Shown here: in pieces, positions 26,085 to 33,918 of the stretch
Numbering within the stretch: position 1 is the first letter of the stretch
Layout of the letters: each line of letters opens with the position of its first letter
From: Pseudoruegeria sp039972875
Lineage (GTDB): Bacteria > Pseudomonadota > Alphaproteobacteria > Rhodobacterales > Rhodobacteraceae
Reading direction: 5' to 3'
Assembly (NCBI GenBank): GCA_039972875.1
Contig: JBDWMA010000042.1
Location: 496,001-560,000 of the forward strand
DNA length: 64,000 nt
The notes under the pieces: model-generated
The model's database searches: none
Told to the model about the DNA's origin: nothing
Seen by the model: only the letters and a program-made list of their open reading frames with translations
Position numbers and translations under genes: made by a program

Positions 26085-26516
26085 GTGGATAACCACGTAA
26101 ATTTAGTAAAACTTTGTGTCGGGGCAGAACGGGTCGAAGACCTTGAGGCTTGGCAAACGCAGAGACGGGAGGATGATCCAGCCCATGTCCTGCACCATGT
26201 CACACGCATGTGGCCCAAACGCGAAAGCGAGCTGTTGAACGGAGGCTCTCTTTATTGGGTATTCAAAGGTATGATATTGGCGCGGCAACCCATCCTGAAA
26301 CTGGATGAGGTCATAGGTCATGATGGCATTCGCCGCTGTGGAATTGCCTTGTCGCCTGACATTATACGAACCACAGCGGCCCCCCGCCGCCCCTTCCAGG
26401 GATGGCGATACCTGAAACCACAGGATGCCCCCCCTGATTTACGGGCCGGAAAAGCGGCAGAACAGGTTTTGCCACCCGAGCTGTCAGCGGCACTTGCCGA
26501 AATTGGTGTAATATAG
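26085..26516 (+). CDS. DUF1489 family protein
   Basis: A 143-residue cytoplasmic protein of unknown function, widely conserved in alphaproteobacteria. Family-like blocks are NLVKLCVGAERVEDL, HVTRMWPKR, LYWVFKG, CGIALSPDIIRT and PRRPFQGWRYL. It starts at GTG with GGGGGCGA eight bases before it. It is divergent from nrdJ and shares its promoter spacer. The family is often annotated as a lysophospholipase-like or unknown protein; no catalytic motif is visible. Confidence 0.8.
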   Translation: MDNHVNLVKLCVGAERVEDLEAWQTQRREDDPAHVLHHVTRMWPKRESELLNGGSLYWVFKGMILARQPILKLDEVIGHDGIRRCGIALSPDIIRTTAAPRRPFQGWRYLKPQDAPPDLRAGKAAEQVLPPELSAALAEIGVI

Positions 26517-26552
26517 GTATCGCCGGCCCGATTAGGCCAAGCGATGAAGCAT

Positions 26553-27251
26553 TTAGTCGGATAAATCCATTTTATTCAACAATGCGGATAAGGTTGCACG
26601 TTCGGTTTCGTTCCAATCCGCTTTGCGGGACTTCAACAGTGTCGCTTGCGATTTGTGAACCAAACCATCGCTGAGAACCTTTAGGTGATTGGCGCGCAAA
26701 GTTTCCCCTGTTGATGTAATGTCAGCCACAGCTTCGGCCGTTTCATTTTTTATCGTACCTTCCGTCGCGCCCTGACTGTCAATGAGCTGATAGTCGGCCA
26801 CACCCTGCTCTTTCAGGAATTCACGAATCAAACGATGGTATTTGGTCGCAATCCGCAGCCGGAACCCATGTGTTTTACGAAAGGCGGCCGCTGCAGCGTC
26901 CAGATCATCCAACGTGTCCACATCGACCCATAGCTTTGGCACTGCGATAATTAGATCCGCATGACCAAACCCCATGGGTTCAATCTCGGCCACGCGGTTC
27001 TCCCATGAGGCCAATTTTTCGCGAACCAAATCGGTGCCTGTAACCCCAAGGTGTATCCGCCCAGCGGCCAGTTCGCGTGGGATTTCACCCGCAGACAACA
27101 GGATTAGCTCTACCCCATCCACGCCATCCACAGCACCGGCATATTCCCGATCCCCACCAGAGCGGCGCAGACCAACACCACGACTGCCAAACCAATCAAA
27201 GGTTTTATCCATCAACCGCCCTTTAGACGGAATGCCGAGTTTAATAGTCAT
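26553..27251 (-). CDS. hisG: ATP phosphoribosyltransferase, short form
   Basis: The catalytic subunit of the first step of histidine synthesis, joining ATP and PRPP. At 232 residues it is the short HisG_S form, without the C-terminal regulatory ACT-like domain, and therefore depends on HisZ. Visible blocks are LGIPSKGRLMDKT at the N-terminus, HLGVTGTDLV and the PRPP-loop region around DSQGATEGTIKNETAEAVADI. The ATG at complement 27249-27251 overlaps the hisZ stop (ATGA). Confidence 0.93.
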   Translation of the reverse strand: MTIKLGIPSKGRLMDKTFDWFGSRGVGLRRSGGDREYAGAVDGVDGVELILLSAGEIPRELAAGRIHLGVTGTDLVREKLASWENRVAEIEPMGFGHADLIIAVPKLWVDVDTLDDLDAAAAAFRKTHGFRLRIATKYHRLIREFLKEQGVADYQLIDSQGATEGTIKNETAEAVADITSTGETLRANHLKVLSDGLVHKSQATLLKSRKADWNETERATLSALLNKMDLSD

Positions 27252-28348
27252 GATTTTGCTCCACGCACAGCCCAAACCACTTCTGGGCGGATGACTCCAC
27301 CAACAGCTGGAATTTCGGCACCACCCCCTAACACAGCCGTCAACGCATCGTAACGACCACCTGTTGCAATAGGTGCCAAATCAACATGGCCCGGCGCATA
27401 GAACCCAAACACGAACCCGTCGTAATATTCCATAAAACTACGGCCATAGCTGGTCTCAAAATCGAGCGCATCCACATCCACACCCCGTTTTGAAAGGGCA
27501 TTTTGGCGTTGTTTCAGGCGATCAACTGCAGGACCAATCGCAGGCATATCAACTGATATATCAAGGAGCTGGGACAAAACGACCGGCATTTTTTCCTTGA
27601 GAGACAAAATGTCATCAAGGATCTCAACTTCGGTTTCCCGAATGGGCGGTTCCTGCGCATCCGCAACAAGCGCGGCCACTCGACGCTCAACTTCAGCACG
27701 GGTGCGCACACCGTTTTCAGGTCCAATACCTTCAAACAAATCCTGACCGGCCGCGACTTTATCTAACATCACTTTTCGGGACTCAGGTTCAGGTCGACGG
27801 GCGCCATAGCGATCCAGCAATGCGCGAAACCGGTGGGGTCGCCAAATATGCCGCAATAATGCCTGCTTGCGTTGATCCGTTGTAGACAGACCAAGAACCG
27901 CAGCCTTTAGGATACCGATATCACCGGTTGCTGCACGCGGGTTCAGCGGTGACAGCACCTCTTGAAAGAGTGCAAACACCTCGGCGTCCGCTGCTGCAGG
28001 ATTCTTGCGGTCGAAAACCTCATAGCCCACTTGCAGATATTCACTGGGGCGTCGATCATCGACTTCCTGACGACGAAAAACTTCGCCGAAATAAGTGTAC
28101 CGCGCAGGTTCCGCACCCTCTGCCATATGGGCCTGCACAACAGGCACCGTAAAGTCAGGCCGCAGCATCTGCTCCCCCCGAAGAGGATCAGAGGTCACAT
28201 ATGCGCGGGCGCGGATGTCTTCTCCGTATAGGTCAAGAAGCGTTTCAGCTGGTTGCAGGATGTCAGTTTCAATGGAGACAGCCCCATTGCCGATAAAAAA
28301 GGCGTGAAGGCGCTGTGCCTCAGCGCGCGCATCAAATTTGATAGCCAT
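27248..28348 (-). CDS. hisZ: ATP phosphoribosyltransferase regulatory subunit
   Basis: A 366-residue paralogue of the histidyl-tRNA synthetase catalytic core that has lost aminoacylation and forms a hetero-octamer with short HisG, giving histidine feedback control. It shows the class II core: RPDFTVPVVQAH, ARYTYFGEVFRRQ, LQVGYEVFDR and GGRYDALTAVLGG. It starts three bases after hisS ends, so hisS-hisZ-hisG is one operon. Confidence 0.92.
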   Translation of the reverse strand: MAIKFDARAEAQRLHAFFIGNGAVSIETDILQPAETLLDLYGEDIRARAYVTSDPLRGEQMLRPDFTVPVVQAHMAEGAEPARYTYFGEVFRRQEVDDRRPSEYLQVGYEVFDRKNPAAADAEVFALFQEVLSPLNPRAATGDIGILKAAVLGLSTTDQRKQALLRHIWRPHRFRALLDRYGARRPEPESRKVMLDKVAAGQDLFEGIGPENGVRTRAEVERRVAALVADAQEPPIRETEVEILDDILSLKEKMPVVLSQLLDISVDMPAIGPAVDRLKQRQNALSKRGVDVDALDFETSYGRSFMEYYDGFVFGFYAPGHVDLAPIATGGRYDALTAVLGGGAEIPAVGGVIRPEVVWAVRGAKS

Positions 28349-28351
28349 GTT

Positions 28352-29848
28352 TTAGGCCCCTGCTCCGTCAAGAATTTTTCGGACTTCGCCAACCAAATCA
28401 GCCAGTAGCACCTCGCGTTGCGCGGGCTGTGCTTTCCATTCTTCAAGGCTGGCGCTTTCGGCGATTTTTGCACCAAGCACAAGATCCTTGATCTGGACCA
28501 CACCACGAGCGGCTTCGTCCTCACCTTGAATGATGGCGACAGGAGAATTGCGCTTGTCCGCATATTTCAGCTGGTTGCCAAAGTTCTTTGGATTACCAAG
28601 GTAAACTTCGGATCGAATTCCGGCAGTCCGTAACTCTGAAACCATTTTCTGATAATCCGCCATACGGGTTTTATCCATCACGGTCACAACAACCGGACCA
28701 TGTTCCACAGAATGGATCCGGCCCTTTTCACGGAGCGCGGCCAACAGCCGATCCACCCCAATCGAGACACCCGTAGCTGGAACCGCCTGGCCTGTGAAGC
28801 GTTTCACAAGGTCATCATATCGTCCGCCACCGGCAACCGATCCAAACTGACGTTTGCGACCCTTTTCGTCAAAAATCTCAAAGGTAAGCTCTGCTTCATA
28901 AACAGGCCCGGTATAATACCCAAGGCCACGCACAACGGATGGATCAATTTCAATTCGGTCGGGGCCATACCCCTGAGCACCCATTAAATCGGCGATAGTT
29001 TCAAGCTCTTTAACGCCTTCAACACCAACAGCAGATCCTTCAACAAGCTCCATCAATCGCGCGACTGTTTCTGCGCCAGTCTCCCGTTTGGCGCTCATAA
29101 AGCCCATAACCGTATCGGCCTGCGCGTCACTCAAACCCGCACCTTTGGTAAAGTCACCGCTGTCATCTTTGCGGCCCTCACCCAGCAATGCCCGCACACC
29201 CTCTGTTCCCAAACGGTCCAGTTTGTCGATAGCGCGTAATACAATCCCGCGTTCATCGGCATATTTGCTTGGGTCTTTAGGGTCCAGAACACCCGCCACT
29301 TCCATGACACCGTTCAAAACTTTTCTGTTGTTCACACGAACGATATAATCGCCACGTGGAATCCCCACTTTTTCCAGTGTATCAGACAACATCGCGCAAA
29401 TCTCTGCATCTGCAGCCACCGAGGCCGTGCCGACAGTATCCGCGTCACATTGATAGAACTGACGATACCGACCTGGGCCTGGTTTTTCGTTGCGCCAAAC
29501 CGGACCCATTGCATACCGACGATACGGCGTGGGCAAGTCATTGCGGTGCTGTGCGTAAACACGGGCCAAAGGCGCGGTCAGATCATAGCGCAAAGCCACC
29601 CAATCGCTATCTTCTTCTTGCCACGCAAAAACGCCTTCGTTAGGACGATCCACATCCGGGAGGAATTTTCCAAGTGCCTCTACCGTTTCAACGGCGGATG
29701 ATTCCAGCGCCTCAAACCCGTAACGATGGTAAACCTCGGCAATCTGATCGAGCATATGTTTGCGCTCTACAACTTCGCTTCCAAAATAGTCGCGGAAGCC
29801 CTTTGGCGGCAGTGCCTTGGGGCGCGGTTGTTTCTTTACTTTTGCCAT
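28352..29848 (-). CDS. hisS: histidyl-tRNA synthetase
   Basis: A 498-residue class II synthetase charging tRNA-His. Motif 1 is around GFRDYFG, motif 2 includes YRRYAMGPVWRNEKPGPGRY and QCDADTVG, the histidine A-motif is in RGLGYYTGPVYE, and motif 3 is in GVSIGVDRLLAAL. The C-terminal anticodon-binding domain starts near residue 400. It is the first gene of the hisSZG operon. Its length is somewhat above E. coli HisS, as usual for alphaproteobacteria. Confidence 0.95.
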   Translation of the reverse strand: MAKVKKQPRPKALPPKGFRDYFGSEVVERKHMLDQIAEVYHRYGFEALESSAVETVEALGKFLPDVDRPNEGVFAWQEEDSDWVALRYDLTAPLARVYAQHRNDLPTPYRRYAMGPVWRNEKPGPGRYRQFYQCDADTVGTASVAADAEICAMLSDTLEKVGIPRGDYIVRVNNRKVLNGVMEVAGVLDPKDPSKYADERGIVLRAIDKLDRLGTEGVRALLGEGRKDDSGDFTKGAGLSDAQADTVMGFMSAKRETGAETVARLMELVEGSAVGVEGVKELETIADLMGAQGYGPDRIEIDPSVVRGLGYYTGPVYEAELTFEIFDEKGRKRQFGSVAGGGRYDDLVKRFTGQAVPATGVSIGVDRLLAALREKGRIHSVEHGPVVVTVMDKTRMADYQKMVSELRTAGIRSEVYLGNPKNFGNQLKYADKRNSPVAIIQGEDEAARGVVQIKDLVLGAKIAESASLEEWKAQPAQREVLLADLVGEVRKILDGAGA

Positions 29849-29948
29849 CGTCAGATCCCTCGGGTTCAGTCAGCGGTGACTTAACCGAGGCAAGCCCTCG
29901 GGGCAAGGGTCGCGGACAGTTCGGGCAACGATCACCTAGGATAACACC

Positions 29949-30407
29949 TCAAAGCGGGAGCTCTGTGGTGTATTTCAATTCCTTTAACCCAAAACTCGAC
30001 TGCACCGAATGCACATTGGGGTTTCGTAAAAGAACATGGGTCATAAAACGCTCGTAACTCTCAACATCTCCGACACGAATTTTTAGGATATAGTCAGAAT
30101 TCCCGGAAACCGCGTGACATTCCATAATCTCCGGGTGGGCTTTTACAACTGACGCAAAATCCGTCACCGCGCTTTCACTATGGTCCCCCAAGGAGACATG
30201 CGCAAAGACCACAAGCTTTAGATCCAACTTGCTCGGTTCAAGCAACGCAACACGTCCGCGGATCAAACCCGCCTGCTCCATTTCATTGACTTTACGCCAA
30301 AGCGTACTTTGCGGAATAGAGCATCGCGCGGAGAGTTCCGCCAGAGATACAGCGGATTCTCGTTGCAGCTCTCGTAAAATCAATCGTTCCTGATGAGATA
30401 ATTCCAT
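29949..30407 (-). CDS. Lrp/AsnC-family regulator, probable regulator of phenylalanine hydroxylase
   Basis: A 152-residue regulator with an N-terminal winged HTH (LILRELQRESAVSLAEL, SIPQSTLWRKVNEME) and a C-terminal ligand-binding RAM domain (CHAVSGNSDYILKI). The start chosen is the ATG at complement 30405-30407 (MELSHQER). It is divergent from phhA with a 117-base spacer, the usual arrangement for a dedicated regulator, so it probably senses an aromatic amino acid. Confidence 0.87.
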   Translation of the reverse strand: MELSHQERLILRELQRESAVSLAELSARCSIPQSTLWRKVNEMEQAGLIRGRVALLEPSKLDLKLVVFAHVSLGDHSESAVTDFASVVKAHPEIMECHAVSGNSDYILKIRVGDVESYERFMTHVLLRNPNVHSVQSSFGLKELKYTTELPL

Positions 30408-30524
30408 AATTTCTATATACTTGAAACATCTATCCAAATCGAGCCGCAATCAAAGCCTCTTTGGTATTTCCTATTCATCATCTCTTGGCATTCTAATCCC
30501 ACGCGATCACAACAGGAGTGCAAA

Positions 30525-31298
30525 ATGTCCAGCTACACATCAAAATCCCCAGATGCTGATGGTCGTTATGCATACTGCGTAGAAGAGGACGCCGTTTGGG
30601 GGCACTTGTTTGAACGTCAAATGACATCGCTCAAGGGCAAAGTGATTGATGAATACCTGACTGCCGTAAACACCTTGGGTTTAAATAAACATCATGTGCC
30701 ACAAATCCGTGACATCGATGCGCGCCTAACGTCAACCTCTGGAGCTGGGGTTGAAGGTGTCCCGGCCATCATTCCTCCCAACAAATTTTTCGCCCTCCTT
30801 GCACAGCGAAAATTTCCGGTCGCCACTTTTTTACGACGACCTGAACATATGGATTACATCGAAGAGCCTGATCTGTTTCACGAAGTTTTTGGCCACTGCC
30901 CCCTTTTAACCAACACCGACTATGCTGATTTCATCGAGGGGTTTGGCCAACAAGCGCTGACGTTGGGCAAGGGCTACAGCTGGCACCTTTTTCGGCTCTT
31001 TTGGTTTACGGTTGAATTTGGCATGATCCGTACGGCTGACGGTCTGCGCGCCTACGGGGCTGGGATTGTATCCTCCCCGGCGGAGCTTAAAAATGCCATG
31101 GGAGATACCGCAACGATGATCGACTTTGATTTGATAACAGCCCTGCGCACCCCATACCGGATCGACATTGTGCAACCTGCCTATTTTGTCATAGACAGTT
31201 TTGCCGATCTGGCTGCCCTACTCGAAATAGATTTCAAGACGGCGATCGATGAGGCCAAATCCAAAGGCGATTTTGCCCCATTGTATGAGGTGGCCTAG
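30525..31298 (+). CDS. phhA: phenylalanine 4-monooxygenase
   Basis: A 257-residue pterin- and iron-dependent enzyme that hydroxylates Phe to Tyr in the cytoplasm. The iron ligands lie in PDLFHEVFGHCPLL (two His) and WFTVEFG (Glu), and the pterin/substrate region is around IPPNKFFALLAQR. It is a bacterial-length enzyme with no regulatory ACT domain. An AACAGGAG ribosome site precedes the ATG. No pterin carbinolamine dehydratase gene lies next to it. It is divergent from an Lrp-type regulator. Confidence 0.94.
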   Translation: MSSYTSKSPDADGRYAYCVEEDAVWGHLFERQMTSLKGKVIDEYLTAVNTLGLNKHHVPQIRDIDARLTSTSGAGVEGVPAIIPPNKFFALLAQRKFPVATFLRRPEHMDYIEEPDLFHEVFGHCPLLTNTDYADFIEGFGQQALTLGKGYSWHLFRLFWFTVEFGMIRTADGLRAYGAGIVSSPAELKNAMGDTATMIDFDLITALRTPYRIDIVQPAYFVIDSFADLAALLEIDFKTAIDEAKSKGDFAPLYEVA

Positions 31299-31338
31299 AG
31301 GGTTTCGTTCCGTCTACCTCTGTGGTAGCGAAACCGAC

Positions 31339-31548
31339 ATGACAGATAACCGCCTCCAAGATCTCGAAGAACAGCTCGCCCACATGGCGCGCGCCGTCGA
31401 AGATTTGTCCAATGTTGTTGCCACGCAAGACAAAGACATTGCCCTGCTAACCCATCGTGTACGCATGTTGATGGAACGAGAAGCAGAACGGGAATATGAT
31501 GTGGGCGGCTCGGTCCCAATGGCGGATCAAAAACCACCCCATTATTGA
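31339..31548 (+). CDS. slyX: SlyX-family coiled-coil protein
   Basis: A 69-residue protein with a heptad-like coiled coil (LQDLEEQLAHMARAVEDLSN) and the SlyX C-terminal signature KPPHY. The function is unknown. The ATG at 31339 fits the family start; an in-frame region back to 31249 overlaps phhA and is not part of it. It lies 40 bases after phhA on the same strand. Confidence 0.82.
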   Translation: MTDNRLQDLEEQLAHMARAVEDLSNVVATQDKDIALLTHRVRMLMEREAEREYDVGGSVPMADQKPPHY

Positions 31549-31576
31549 CGCTCACCTTCAACCCATTGAAATTATA

Positions 31577-32137
31577 TCAATAAAACCCAATTTCACTGAC
31601 GTCTATTAAAGCCGTGTGATCACGCCTGTATGCCACCACTCCGACAGAACGTAAGCTGCTTATTTTTACATCAGTACGCATGAGGCGGCCCGATGCTTCA
31701 AAGGCAGAAAAAGGTAATCGGATTTCGGTCCATTCCGCCGAAGTATCAAATTCCTCTTGATAATACTGCCAAGGCAATCTGGTGCCATTTGTGCGAAGGT
31801 GAATGAAATACGTTTCCCCATTGCCCCGCACAACCAATCGAACACCTTTTGCATTCGATGGAGGGGTTTCAGTAAGCCGGTGACGGAATTGAATAAAGCC
31901 ACCATTGTTTTCTGTGCTGACGTTACCAGATAATCGAGCAAAATAATCGTCACCCTCACTGCGAAAACGCGCTCCCCCCTTGGACACACCGCCCATCACG
32001 GTATCTGAAATATAATCCCCACGCTTGTTTGGGCTATCTTCAAATCGATCAATGACAAGGTCGTTGGCCTGCCCTGCAATTGGCCCCCCGCAGATTAAAA
32101 CAGCAATAGATAATAGGACGTTTTTCATCTGCATCAT
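31577..32137 (-). CDS. CIA30-like secreted protein
   Basis: A 186-residue protein with a signal peptide (VLLSIAVLICGGPIAGQA) and a galactose-binding-like beta-sandwich of the CIA30 (NADH:ubiquinone oxidoreductase intermediate-associated protein 30) family. Blocks are DRFEDSP, SDTVMGGVSKGG, GLRL-like KGVRLVVRGNGETY and SLRSVGVV. In bacteria the role is unknown and periplasmic location is expected. AGAGGGA precedes the first ATG. A tspO fragment overlaps its 5' end in another frame. Confidence 0.8.
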   Translation of the reverse strand: MMQMKNVLLSIAVLICGGPIAGQANDLVIDRFEDSPNKRGDYISDTVMGGVSKGGARFRSEGDDYFARLSGNVSTENNGGFIQFRHRLTETPPSNAKGVRLVVRGNGETYFIHLRTNGTRLPWQYYQEEFDTSAEWTEIRLPFSAFEASGRLMRTDVKISSLRSVGVVAYRRDHTALIDVSEIGFY

Positions 32138-32387
32138 GCTTCCCTCTGTTCAAAACGGTGATTGAAAAATTTAGTGCCGAAGCAAATCCGACCCAAGCCA
32201 GATAAGGTATGGGCGCAATCACAGCGAAACGACCCGAATACCAAACCCGATTGATCAATGCCAAAATGATGAGCCAGAGAATGCCACCACCCATCACCAG
32301 AAGCAAAAAGCCGATACGTATCATCGGATATTCATGATTGATGCCTCCTAGTACAAAAACTCGATTACAGTTTTCAGAGGTTAGCAA
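32049..32387 (-). pseudogene. 3' fragment of a tspO/MBR gene
   Basis: The frame contains PYLAWVGFASALN followed by FSITVLNR, the last transmembrane helix of TspO (tryptophan-rich sensory protein) with its conserved PYl.W...A..LN motif, and one preceding helix (IGFLLLVMGGGILWLIILA). The first three helices are missing. Instead of stopping shortly after LN the frame runs about 25 residues into the CIA30 gene. Both ends therefore look broken. Confidence 0.55.
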
Positions 32388-32896
32388 CTTGATAGAGACA
32401 AAGCGGTATAGGCTTGAGACGTAAAGGTCGATATGGTGGTCTCTTGGCCTTTGATCAATGACGCCGTTGCCCCATCAATTTCTGATCCCGCAACAGTGAT
32501 TTCGCGCTGCCCAACAGTATCATCGACATCAATCGAAAATGCAATCACTGCGCCGGGAGTGAGTTCCGAGATTTCCAAATCCACCGACGATTGACCGTCA
32601 ACAACATTCGGAATTTCAGACAAAGCCGCACCGCCTTGGAGCATTTCGAAAGGTTGAAAAACTTCGACTCCGGCTCCGTCACGTGTCACATCAAATATCA
32701 ACGCGCCCTTCGACGTAGAGAGATCAAGGCGGAGAGTGGACGCAGAGACATTACATGTACCCATGTTTTCAATCTGAAAACGATCTTTCGGAGCTCCTTC
32801 GATAAAACTGATCTGCAAATTGGCAGACGCAGCGGTCGCGATCAGGGCAGCAGAAAATCCGCAAATTGAAACAAACAAAGTAGATAAGGGGCGCAT
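32381..32896 (-). CDS. secreted protein of unknown function
   Basis: A 171-residue protein with a signal peptide (LFVSICGFSAALIATAASA) and then a beta-rich domain: NLQISFIEGAPKDRF, IENMGTCNVSASTL, GAGVEVFQPFE, IAFSIDVDDTVG. Two Cys (one central, one terminal) could form a disulfide. I recall similar roseobacter proteins annotated as 'aggregation factor core' but cannot confirm this. It stands upstream of the tspO fragment on the same strand. Confidence 0.65.
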   Translation of the reverse strand: MRPLSTLFVSICGFSAALIATAASANLQISFIEGAPKDRFQIENMGTCNVSASTLRLDLSTSKGALIFDVTRDGAGVEVFQPFEMLQGGAALSEIPNVVDGQSSVDLEISELTPGAVIAFSIDVDDTVGQREITVAGSEIDGATASLIKGQETTISTFTSQAYTALSLSSC

Positions 32897-33099
32897 CGTG
32901 GGATCCTGTCAAATTGATTATCTTAAAACGATTACGCCGTTTGCCTAAGATAGGATCACTTTTCGATTGGTGGTGGTTGGCAAACCTATTCAATTTTCGA
33001 ATAAAGAGCGCGCACGGAACCCGTTCAAATTGGGGGCTGCGTTATCCTCATTCGATTTAGGAAATGACATAGAGATAGGGCCTCAGTCTTGCCTGCCCC

Positions 33100-33918
33100 T
33101 TAACGTCCCTCGATATTCCGAGCGACAATCTTGCCTTTATGCAGCAACATTTCCGCATGGCTGGATCCACCAAACCCCTCATATGCGGTGATAAAAGCGG
33201 TATTCTTTTCCATCTTTTTCACACCGGATGCAGAACAAGGCGTCCCTTTTCCTTGGCCGCACACCCGCGTCTTGATACGTTCATAGGCAAGATCAGTGCC
33301 CGAATAAGGCTTGGATTTCACCATCGGATCATAGCGCATCGCCTCGTGCACCGATGGTGCGCCCAGCAACGCCAGGCTGGCTTTGAATTGGCGTGCGCAA
33401 CCGTCTTTGAACCCGGTCACATAGTGATCACGCATCGTGGTCGAGGATGGGTTGCTATCATAAAGCTTAAATCCGGATCCTTTTTCTGGAAAGCGATCTA
33501 CAACTTTACCCATCGTTTTCTTTGACACACCGCAGACTTTGGTGACGTCCCCAAATTGCAAAACTCGCGCGGCGAGTGGTTCAGATTTTGCAACTTCGGG
33601 CTTTACACCGAACTCTTCGAGCTGTTGAATCTGAGGTTCCGTAGCAACGACATCTTTGGGCTGGTTGGCGGATTTAAACAGACTGGCAAAGAGGCCCTCC
33701 TCTGTGGCAGTTGTACTGCTCTGTAAGGCAGTACGCGTCGCCTCTTCGTCTAGTTCCACCTCTGATAGAGGTACAATATCCCCGGTTGTCTCTGCGGTTT
33801 CTTCAGAAACACCTGTATCTTCAAGGGGAGATGAGTCTGGTTCAGGAGACATACAAGCACCTAGCCCAAAGAGGACCACCAAGGCGGCTGTTAAATTAAA
33901 TTGTCTATAGCTCCTCAA
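33100..33918 (-). CDS. lipoprotein of unknown function
   Basis: A 272-residue protein with a lipobox (LFGLGAC near residue 22), hence a membrane-anchored lipoprotein. A disordered acidic Ser/Thr/Glu stretch of about 70 residues follows, then a compact C-terminal domain with four Cys (KVCGVSK, DGCARQF, RVCGQG, TPCSASG). I do not recognise the domain. Its start lies 14 bases inside the dnaE 3' end, so it is coupled to dnaE translation. Confidence 0.75.
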   Translation of the reverse strand: MRSYRQFNLTAALVVLFGLGACMSPEPDSSPLEDTGVSEETAETTGDIVPLSEVELDEEATRTALQSSTTATEEGLFASLFKSANQPKDVVATEPQIQQLEEFGVKPEVAKSEPLAARVLQFGDVTKVCGVSKKTMGKVVDRFPEKGSGFKLYDSNPSSTTMRDHYVTGFKDGCARQFKASLALLGAPSVHEAMRYDPMVKSKPYSGTDLAYERIKTRVCGQGKGTPCSASGVKKMEKNTAFITAYEGFGGSSHAEMLLHKGKIVARNIEGR

